Origin: Streptomyces sp. man185
Lineage (GTDB): Bacteria; Actinomycetota; Actinomycetes; Streptomycetales; Streptomycetaceae
Assembly (NCBI GenBank): GCA_002551355.1
Contig: NTHE01000005.1
Span: forward strand, 106,343 to 170,342
Length of the DNA stretch: 64,000 nucleotides
Reading direction: 5' to 3'
The notes below the pieces were generated by a model. That model saw only the letters and a program-made list of their open reading frames with translations, searched no databases and had not been told where the DNA came from. The position numbers were made by a program, and so were the translations under genes. Below are positions 24,063 to 30,811 of this stretch, piece after piece (the stretch's first letter is position 1; each line of letters begins with the position of its first letter).

Positions 24063-26186
24063 ATGAGGTTGGACACCGGCATGGACTTCGGTCCCTGGCT
24101 CGCCCGCCAGCTGAAGCAGTCAGGTATGAGTCAGGCGGATCTCGCTCAGCGGGTCGGGATGACGCGAGCTGCTGTTTCCGCCTGGATCACGGGCCGCGCG
24201 ACGCCGCGCGAGGAGACGATCCACAAGATCGCGGAGGCGCTCGGCACGGACCTGGGCACGATCCACACCCGCACTGCCGACACCTTGGCCGGCCTGCCGA
24301 TCTCCTGGTATCACCGCCCCGGACACGCCGACGGTGGGCGCGAATTCGGGAACGCCGCCGCCTTCGCCTTTGACGCCGACGTCGGCGTCCTGGCCCGGGA
24401 GGCGACCCAGAACAGCCTTGACGAACGGCTGGATCTCGCCCAGCCGGTCCGGGTCCGGTACACCCTGCACGAACTGTCGGGCGAAGCTCTGGCCCGATTC
24501 CGGGACGAGATTCGCTGGGACGATCTGCTGCCCCACTACGAGGCGGCCGGGCAGCAGGACCAGAAGGTCGGGCGCATGATCGCGGCCGGCCTCAGCGAGA
24601 TGTACGACCGGGACCGCTTGGTGCTTCTCCGTATCGACGACTACAACGCCTCCGGGCTCACCGGCGACGACTATGAGACCGGTCGTTTCGCCGCGGTCGT
24701 GCGCCGCCAGCTCGACAGCCAGAAGTCGGTGAGCGGCGCCGGTGGGTCCTACGGCCTGGGGAAAGCGACGCTCTGGGCGACCAGCCGCCTCGGCCTGGTC
24801 CTCATGAACTCCACCCTTTCGGAGCCGCACGAGGGGCGGACCGAGCGTCGACTCGTCGGGCGGCTCGACCTTCCCTGGCGCACGGTGGACGGAAGGTCGT
24901 GGGCTGGCCCCGCCTGGTTCGGCCGCCCCGACCCGGACGCGGAGGACGTGAATGTGGCCCGCTCGTGGTGGGCCGACGAGGAGAGCGTCGAGCGCCTCCA
25001 CCTCACCCGGGAGAGCGCCGAGCCCGGCACGTCCTTCCTCATCGTCGGTGCGCACGACGTGGCCAGCCTCGTCGAAGGGACGGACACCGACGCCGACGTC
25101 GAGGACGACGACAGCGTGCACCGCATGCACCACCGCCTCAAGGACGCACTCGGCCGGAACTTCTGGGCGGCCATGACCGGCGGTGGCAAACAGCGCCCCC
25201 TGCTGGAAGCATCGGTGAGGACGCTCCGCAACGGCGTGGAGATCATCCCCGAGACACGGGTCGACCCCCGGGTGACCCAACCCTCCCGGACACGCGCACT
25301 GCAGGCGTTCCTGGACGGTACGACCGTCGACAGGATGACGGAGTCCGGGCAGGTGGCCATGACGACCGTGCCCCTGATGGTCCCCGCCCCCACCGGTCGC
25401 GGAAACGCGGTCGAGCACCGGGCGGTCGTGCTGGTCACGGAGGCCGAGGACGGCGACGAGGGAAAGCCGAACCGGGTGACGACCATGCGGGGCAACCGTA
25501 TGACGGTCAAGATTGGTTGGGTGCCCGGTCTGCCGGTGGGCACCAACCCGTTCCAGGCTGTTCTCCTCGCGGGAAGGGCGGCCGGGGACAACGCGCCCTT
25601 CGCGGACGAGGCCGAGGAATTCCTGCGTGCCGCCGAGCCTCCCGAGCACGACAAGTGGGGGCAGACGGAGGAACTGCGCATGCTGTATTCGCCCTCCGCG
25701 TACCGACGGATCGGCGCGCTCACGAACCAGGCGAACAAGGCCGTACGCGATCTGGTTGCCCTGCCGAAGAAGAGCCGGAGGGGTGGTTCGGAGCGTCTAC
25801 GCAAGCGTTTGACCGTAGGAGGGCGCAAGACGGCTCGACCCACACCGGCGGCGGGGCCGCCGACGCTGGAAGAGCTCGACGCTCGGATCGACGACAGAGG
25901 TGCGTGGTGCGTCACGGCCGAGATGAAGATTCCCGCCGGCGGGGACTCCTGGCGGCCCGCGCCGGTGGCCAAGCTCGACGTGCGCTCCGGGCCCCGACCG
26001 GTCCTGGCCTGGTCCGAGCTGATCGCCGTGCACAACTGCGAGATCGTCGACGGCACGATCCGCTTCGCTCCCGGCTCGCGCACCGCGACCTTCCGTGGAA
26101 CCACCGACGTAACCACCCACCCTGTACGCGCCCAGTTCAGCGGCCTCGTCGTGGAACTCCGCACCGACAAAGGGGTTCAGGCATGA
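24063..26186 (+). CDS. XRE helix-turn-helix fused to a GHKL ATPase
   Basis: The protein has about 707 residues. Residues 8-65 form an XRE helix-turn-helix (LKQSGMSQADLAQRVGMTRA, then AVSAWITGRATPREETIHKI). After a ~40-residue linker comes a GHKL ATPase: LAREATQNSLDER (N box, E113/N117/D120), LLRIDDYNASGL (G1, near 192) and SGAGGSYGLGKATL (G2, 224-237). The rest (about 240-707) carries no recognised motif. Fusing the DNA-binding module to the ATPase suggests it controls its own operon and also senses or acts on nucleic acid. The ATG at 24063 lies only two bases after a GAGGAG; GTG 24060 and ATG 24081 are alternatives. It overlaps the next gene by 4 bases (ATGA). Confidence 0.85.
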   Translation: MRLDTGMDFGPWLARQLKQSGMSQADLAQRVGMTRAAVSAWITGRATPREETIHKIAEALGTDLGTIHTRTADTLAGLPISWYHRPGHADGGREFGNAAAFAFDADVGVLAREATQNSLDERLDLAQPVRVRYTLHELSGEALARFRDEIRWDDLLPHYEAAGQQDQKVGRMIAAGLSEMYDRDRLVLLRIDDYNASGLTGDDYETGRFAAVVRRQLDSQKSVSGAGGSYGLGKATLWATSRLGLVLMNSTLSEPHEGRTERRLVGRLDLPWRTVDGRSWAGPAWFGRPDPDAEDVNVARSWWADEESVERLHLTRESAEPGTSFLIVGAHDVASLVEGTDTDADVEDDDSVHRMHHRLKDALGRNFWAAMTGGGKQRPLLEASVRTLRNGVEIIPETRVDPRVTQPSRTRALQAFLDGTTVDRMTESGQVAMTTVPLMVPAPTGRGNAVEHRAVVLVTEAEDGDEGKPNRVTTMRGNRMTVKIGWVPGLPVGTNPFQAVLLAGRAAGDNAPFADEAEEFLRAAEPPEHDKWGQTEELRMLYSPSAYRRIGALTNQANKAVRDLVALPKKSRRGGSERLRKRLTVGGRKTARPTPAAGPPTLEELDARIDDRGAWCVTAEMKIPAGGDSWRPAPVAKLDVRSGPRPVLAWSELIAVHNCEIVDGTIRFAPGSRTATFRGTTDVTTHPVRAQFSGLVVELRTDKGVQA

Positions 26187-27175
26187 GGGCGTACCCCTAT
26201 CAGCGGCTCCCCGGTGTCGTGTCGCTCCGGGTCACCTCCGTCGAACTGCGGGGCCCGGACGACACCAGGGATCCTCTCGACACCAGCGCCTTCTCCTCCG
26301 TCGAGCAGGTCGTCGCACCCGGTTCATCGGGACGGGACGACTGGGAGTGGCTCCGTATGAAGGTCTCGGCGACCGTGCCGGGCAGGGCGACCGCTCCTGA
26401 CAGCCCCTGGACCGATCTGGCCGTGGTCGTCGTGTTGAGCGAAGGAGCCACCAACACGCGGATCTCCACGGCCCTCGCACCCGGTGCGGAGAGCGGGCGG
26501 CAGTGGGAGGGCCGGCTCGACCTGTGGCGTGCGGACCATCTGGACCGGGCGACGATGTCCGTCCACGTCATCGCCACGGTGGACGGTGTGGCGGGACGCG
26601 AGATCGCCGCCTCAACCAAAGACTGGATCGTCGACCTGAAGGCCGAAACCCCGCTGCGCGAACGGGAGCTCGACGTCGTCGAGGTCGGTTTTCGCGAGGG
26701 CCCGCAATGGCTGCGTCACTTCCACGAGGTGCCTTGGGCCGTGGACACGTCCGGAGACCTTCCCGTCGTGCACATCAACTCGGATTTCGAGGGGGTCGCC
26801 GACCTGGTCAACGGCAACGGCACTTCGGTCGACAACATGGTGCGGGATCTGCTGCTGGCCCAGATGTGCACGGACGTGTGGACGGCCGTCTTCCACACCG
26901 CCATCGGGGACCTGGAGATCGAGGACGACGGAACACCTCTCTTCCCCCGCGACTGGAGAGGTGAGGTGTTGCGAGAAATGTTGCCCGACGTCGTGCCCGA
27001 CCGTCCGATCGAGGACGCGCTGATGGAGGTCCATCGGCGACGGACCGGAACATCCGGTTGGACCGATCTCCAACCGCGCATCCACTACGCCGCCACACGC
27101 AGGGCCGATGTTCCCAAGGCGCTGAGCGCCACCATCCGTGGCCTGGACAGCATCCACCGGGGGACCGACGCATGA
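26183..27175 (+). CDS. Uncharacterised protein of the XRE-GHKL operon
   Basis: The ATG at 26183 overlaps the upstream stop, giving a 330-residue protein. The first ~150 residues look beta-rich, with strands such as VVSLRVTSVELRG, DLAVVVVLSEGATNTRIS and ATMSVHVIATVDG, and may be a beta-sandwich. The second half is helical with acidic motifs (DDGTPLFPRDW). No catalytic pattern or signal peptide is visible. The 4-base overlaps on both sides tie it to the XRE-GHKL ATPase and DUF6339 proteins as one functional unit. I do not recognise the family. Confidence 0.8.
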   Translation: MRAYPYQRLPGVVSLRVTSVELRGPDDTRDPLDTSAFSSVEQVVAPGSSGRDDWEWLRMKVSATVPGRATAPDSPWTDLAVVVVLSEGATNTRISTALAPGAESGRQWEGRLDLWRADHLDRATMSVHVIATVDGVAGREIAASTKDWIVDLKAETPLRERELDVVEVGFREGPQWLRHFHEVPWAVDTSGDLPVVHINSDFEGVADLVNGNGTSVDNMVRDLLLAQMCTDVWTAVFHTAIGDLEIEDDGTPLFPRDWRGEVLREMLPDVVPDRPIEDALMEVHRRRTGTSGWTDLQPRIHYAATRRADVPKALSATIRGLDSIHRGTDA

Positions 27176-28074
27176 CCGACAAGCCGAACTTCCTTCCGGA
27201 ACGCCTGGCACTGCTCGCGGACCTCAACGCGGCGCAGTACCTCACCGAAGGGCTGCTGTCGGGCAAGGAGGACGCGCAGGCCATAGCGCTCAACAAGATG
27301 ACCGAACCACTGCCCCACGACGGCGAGAGCCGTGCGGAACTGGCCCCGGTGCGGGCCTTGGTCGAAGACGCGATGTACAGGTTCCAGGAGGACAGGCCGA
27401 CGGCTGCCGACAGCTGGCTGGCGCCCCGCCTGCACGCGGCGCTCAGGCTCACCCGGCGGGAGGCGGCCGACCGCAGGATCTGGAACTACCTGGCCCTGGG
27501 AGTGGCTCCGGACTACGTGGTCTGGCGTCACCTGGTGGCCAAATCGGAGGATGTTCCGGCGAAGGTTGCCGCCCGGCGATTCCGAGGGCCGGCCTACACC
27601 CAGGCGTTCGCCCGACTGTGGTGGGCAGCCGAGCTGTTCCGCGACGGTCCCGACTACCGACCGGTGGTGACCGTGTGTTCCAACCAGGACATGCTGAACA
27701 CCGCCCTGCGGGTCGACGTGATCGACCACCGGCCGACAGCCCAGGCGATGGTCCGCCTGATGGAGCGGGGTACCGTGAGCACAGGCCGAGGGGTGAACGC
27801 ACTGGTGGCGGCCATCAACGCCTCCGCCGCGACACTCATGTACGACGTCGTCGCGCCCGATGCGGAACGGGACGGCAGGCCCCTAAGGGCGTGGATCGAG
27901 GCGGCGGAGTCAGCCCCGGCCGTGCCGCGCAGGGACCTGCCCATCGGGCCGTACGAGGAGAAGGTTCCGGAGCGATCGGTGGATGTGCTCGCCGATCACT
28001 TCGCGGCGCTCTTCGCCGAAGCGCCGGTACGGGGACGGCCGGATGCCGACGAGGAGACCGGCGGCGAGGTCTGA
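27172..28074 (+). CDS. DUF6339-like protein
   Basis: The ATG at 27172 overlaps the upstream stop (ATGA), giving a 300-residue soluble, mainly helical protein. Features are RLTRREAADRRIWNYLALG, PDYVVWRHLV, a Trp-rich LWWAAELFRDGPDY and an Asn/Asp-containing VCSNQDMLNTALRVDVI. These resemble the DUF6339 family, which I recall as occurring near restriction and helicase genes in actinomycetes. No enzymatic motif is evident. Its last 79 bases overlap the 3' end of the convergent methyltransferase gene, so the two operons are packed end to end. Confidence 0.7.
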   Translation: MTDKPNFLPERLALLADLNAAQYLTEGLLSGKEDAQAIALNKMTEPLPHDGESRAELAPVRALVEDAMYRFQEDRPTAADSWLAPRLHAALRLTRREAADRRIWNYLALGVAPDYVVWRHLVAKSEDVPAKVAARRFRGPAYTQAFARLWWAAELFRDGPDYRPVVTVCSNQDMLNTALRVDVIDHRPTAQAMVRLMERGTVSTGRGVNALVAAINASAATLMYDVVAPDAERDGRPLRAWIEAAESAPAVPRRDLPIGPYEEKVPERSVDVLADHFAALFAEAPVRGRPDADEETGGEV

Positions 28075-29369
28075 GGCGGCGGCGACCGTCGAACGGCTAC
28101 CGGCGCGACCGACGACAGCGGCGGTTCTTCCTGCGGTCGCCATTCCTTCAACAGCGTGTACCACTTCTCCTGCGGCGGCTCGCGAAGCAGCGCCATGCTC
28201 AGGATGTGCAGCGACAGGCGAGGTGGAATGGCGTTGCCGATCTGCTGCGCCACGTCGGTGGAGCGCCACGGGTACGCGGCGGGGAAGGACTGGAGGAGCC
28301 CGGCCTCCTGGGCGGAGAGGCGGTCGAGCTCGTCCTCCAGCCTGATCACGATCTCGCCCGAGGCGTCCTTCCTGAGGTGGTACAGGCGATTGCGGCGCAC
28401 CTTGCCGGTGATCGTCGGGGCCGGTTCCCCGGACTCGCGGCGTCCGCGATTCTTGGGATCGCCTCCGGACCCGTAGTTGGAGACCATGACGAACTCCGCC
28501 GTTCGCGTGGCGCGGAGCGCGTCTCCCATGGATACCCAGGGCTCGACGTCACCCCCGCTGCGCGAGGTGCGGAACAGCGAGCCGTCCCCGTGGTCGTGCG
28601 TCGGAGGCAGCCGTTCGGTGCCCTTCCGGTACCGCTGGTGCGTCGCCTCGGGAAATCGGACCTTACGGTGCTCGTTCCCCGGGTCGAACTGCGCGATCAG
28701 GACCGCCCTGCGCCGCGTCTGCGGGACACCGAAATCCTCGGTGTGCAGTACGTGCGCCTCGGCGGCGTAACCCGTCCTTCGGAGGATGTCCACGAAGTGC
28801 TTCCACACCGGCAGCACGGTGGGCACCTGCTCCAGCACGACCACTTCGTACGGCCTACGACGCTTGAGCTTCGCTTCCATGATCCAGCGCAGCGGCTGCA
28901 GCACGAACCCTGTCCGGTCGTCCGACATCGCGTCGGTCTCGGCCTTGACCTCTTTCCAGGCGACATCGAACGAAGCCTCGTCCTCGTGGTCCGCGAGCCG
29001 CGTGGCCAGGCGCAGCACGTCGTCCAGAGCCTGGTGCCCCTTGCGGCTTCCCGCCACGGAGAACGACTGGCAGGGGGGCCCGCCGGTGAGCACGGTCGCC
29101 TCGACGACCGAGGGGTCGCACGGACCGAGCGCGGCCACGTCCTTCACGTCGGTGGTCAGGAGGCCGGCCGCCGCACGCGTTGCACGCGTGGCGTCGTCCC
29201 ATTCGACGCCGATGCTCTCGACGCCCTCGTCCTTCATGATCGTCGCGGCGATGTCGAGGCCGCCGGGCCCTGCGAAAAGATCTACGATCCCGTATTTCGC
29301 AGGGTGAAGTGAAGGGGAAGAGGGGTGGGTCATGGTGTGCAAGTGTAGCCGGCGATCAAGATCACTCAT
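27996..29369 (-). CDS. DNA (cytosine-5) methyltransferase, catalytically intact
   Basis: The protein has about 457 residues from the ATG at 29369; an ATG at 29333 is an alternative, and neither has a strong ribosome site. All C5-methyltransferase landmarks are present: GIVDLFAGPGGLD (motif I, SAM binding), LTGGPPCQSFSVAG (motif IV, catalytic Cys about 100), VVLEQVPTVLP (motif VI), EDFGVPQTRRRAVL (motif VIII) and QQIGNAIPP (motif X), with a target-recognition region between VIII and X. It would methylate cytosine at C5 in a sequence I cannot predict. It follows a second, catalytically defective methyltransferase gene and a vsr gene. The Pro/Ser-rich C-terminus overlaps the convergent DUF6339 gene. 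Confidence 0.93.
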   Translation of the reverse strand: MSDLDRRLHLHTMTHPSSPSLHPAKYGIVDLFAGPGGLDIAATIMKDEGVESIGVEWDDATRATRAAAGLLTTDVKDVAALGPCDPSVVEATVLTGGPPCQSFSVAGSRKGHQALDDVLRLATRLADHEDEASFDVAWKEVKAETDAMSDDRTGFVLQPLRWIMEAKLKRRRPYEVVVLEQVPTVLPVWKHFVDILRRTGYAAEAHVLHTEDFGVPQTRRRAVLIAQFDPGNEHRKVRFPEATHQRYRKGTERLPPTHDHGDGSLFRTSRSGGDVEPWVSMGDALRATRTAEFVMVSNYGSGGDPKNRGRRESGEPAPTITGKVRRNRLYHLRKDASGEIVIRLEDELDRLSAQEAGLLQSFPAAYPWRSTDVAQQIGNAIPPRLSLHILSMALLREPPQEKWYTLLKEWRPQEEPPLSSVAPVAVRRSPPPQTSPPVSSSASGRPRTGASAKSAAK

Positions 29370-29404
29370 CCCGATCCCGGGAGGGGCCGGCACCAGCCTT
29401 CGGT

Positions 29405-30358
29405 TCAGCTGTTCAGGGCGGTGGCAATGGCCCTTCCGAGCACCGTTCCGACCGGCGGCGGAGAGGCGTGCCCGATCTGTCGGTAACGCGCGGTCTTCTT
29501 CCCGGCGAACTGCCACTCCTCCGGAAAGGACTGCAGACGAGCAGTCTGCGCGTCCGTGAGCTTGATCATCCCCGACACGTCGTCGTCCGGGCCCGGAACC
29601 TCATTGGCCAACGTTCCGCCGTTGACCCTCATCCGGGCCCACGCCTTCTTCGACCCTGTCGGCCCGAGGTCCGCACCACCCCGGTTGTCCGAGCCGCCCA
29701 CCAACGTCGGAGCCACGCTGATGGCCTGCGCCGCCCAGGCATCGGTCCCGGGCCAACCGCGGGAGCCCATGGACCGCCGCAGCGCGCGCCCCACCGGCAG
29801 ATGCTCCGTGACTGTCGGAGCGGGCGGTTCGAACGCGTCGAAATACTGATCCTTCAGCGCGACGAGCACCCCCTGCTTGCGATCCTGCGGTACGCCGAAG
29901 TCGGCCGCGTTCAGGACGAACCAGCGGAAACGGTAACCAAGGTGTTCGAGCTCCTTGCGGATGAACTCCCGTACGTCCTCGAACTTCGGGGAGTCCACGA
30001 GCCCCGGGACGTTCTCGATGATCAGTGCACGGGGCTGGATGGAGGGGGCGAGCAGCACTGCGGCCTCCAGCAGGCGCAGCTCCTCCTCCGTCTCGGCTCT
30101 CGCCACGGTCGCGCTGGACTTCACACGGGGCAGACCGGCGGACAGAAGGTCCACGTCGTAGGTGTGCCGGTGCTCGGACGGGTCGAAGTCCAGAAGATCC
30201 ATCTCCAGGACGTTCCACAGCGGCCGGTTCAGCCGGAGGGTCTCGCAGGCGACCCGCTTCTTGTCGAGCAGCAGCGCGGGCTCGAAGCCCGCCCCTTCGA
30301 GCCCCAGCGCAAGCCCTCCGGCACCCGCGCACACATCGACGAACCGCAGCTTGTTCAC
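29405..30358 (-). CDS. C5-methyltransferase homologue lacking the catalytic cysteine
   Basis: The GTG at 30358 overlaps the Vsr stop (GTGA), giving 317 residues. Motif I is intact (RFVDVCAGAGGLALGLEGAG) and motif VI is present (LIIENVPGLV). Motif IV, normally P-C-Q, reads SAGLPRVKSS: the codon after Pro77 is CGT (Arg78), so the nucleophilic Cys is absent. Motif VIII reads VPQDRKQGVL, losing the second Arg of Q-x-R-x-R, and motif X reads QIGHASPPPVG instead of G-N-A/S-V-P-P. The fold and SAM site are probably kept, but methyl transfer to cytosine should be impossible. It may be a specificity or regulatory subunit of the intact enzyme encoded next, or an inhibitor. There is no frameshift or stop, so it is maintained under selection. 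Confidence 0.88.
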   Translation of the reverse strand: MNKLRFVDVCAGAGGLALGLEGAGFEPALLLDKKRVACETLRLNRPLWNVLEMDLLDFDPSEHRHTYDVDLLSAGLPRVKSSATVARAETEEELRLLEAAVLLAPSIQPRALIIENVPGLVDSPKFEDVREFIRKELEHLGYRFRWFVLNAADFGVPQDRKQGVLVALKDQYFDAFEPPAPTVTEHLPVGRALRRSMGSRGWPGTDAWAAQAISVAPTLVGGSDNRGGADLGPTGSKKAWARMRVNGGTLANEVPGPDDDVSGMIKLTDAQTARLQSFPEEWQFAGKKTARYRQIGHASPPPVGTVLGRAIATALNS

Positions 30359-30798
30359 AGGCCCCCGCCCTTGTCGTTCTTCGCCCGCCGTTGTTCGACG
30401 GCCGCCGCCACCAGCTCGGCGGCCCCCTCCGGCGCCTCGTGCTCCCAGAATCGCAGCACGGTCCACCCCGCCGCAGCCAGATGCTCGGTCGTCTCCCGGT
30501 CCCTGGCCATGTTCCGGTCCAACTTCTCCCGCCACCACTGGGCGTTCGCCTTCGGTTGCGTGGCGTGCTCGGGGCAGCCGTGCCAGAAACAGCCGTCGAT
30601 CATCACGGCGACCTTGGCCCGGGTGAAGGCGATGTCGATCGTGCGCCGGGGCATGTCCGGCACCCGGGTGTTCACCCGGAACCGATAGCCCGCCGCGTGC
30701 AACAGCTTCCGCACCGCGACCTCGGGCTTGGTGTCGCGGCTCATCTGGCGGCTCATCCGGGCGGAGACGCCGGGGGACGAGGGTTCGACCGTGCTCAT
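30355..30798 (-). CDS. vsr: Vsr (very short patch repair) endonuclease
   Basis: The protein has 147 residues from the ATG at 30798, 10 bases after an AGGAG (a GTG at 30804 is an alternative). Family motifs are complete: MSRDTKPEVAVRKLLHAAGY, then TIDIAFTRAKVAVMIDGCFW (with the metal-binding Asp in TIDIAF), then the active-site HGCPEH and WWREKLDRNMARD. C-terminal VLRFWEHE matches Vsr. Vsr nicks 5' of T:G mismatches produced when 5-methylcytosine deaminates, protecting cells carrying a C5 methyltransferase. In this context it may instead have been recruited as a restriction nuclease, as proposed for MORC/Z1-linked Vsr proteins. Confidence 0.94.
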   Translation of the reverse strand: MSTVEPSSPGVSARMSRQMSRDTKPEVAVRKLLHAAGYRFRVNTRVPDMPRRTIDIAFTRAKVAVMIDGCFWHGCPEHATQPKANAQWWREKLDRNMARDRETTEHLAAAGWTVLRFWEHEAPEGAAELVAAAVEQRRAKNDKGGGL

Positions 30799-30811
30799 CA
30801 CCACCAGTCTC

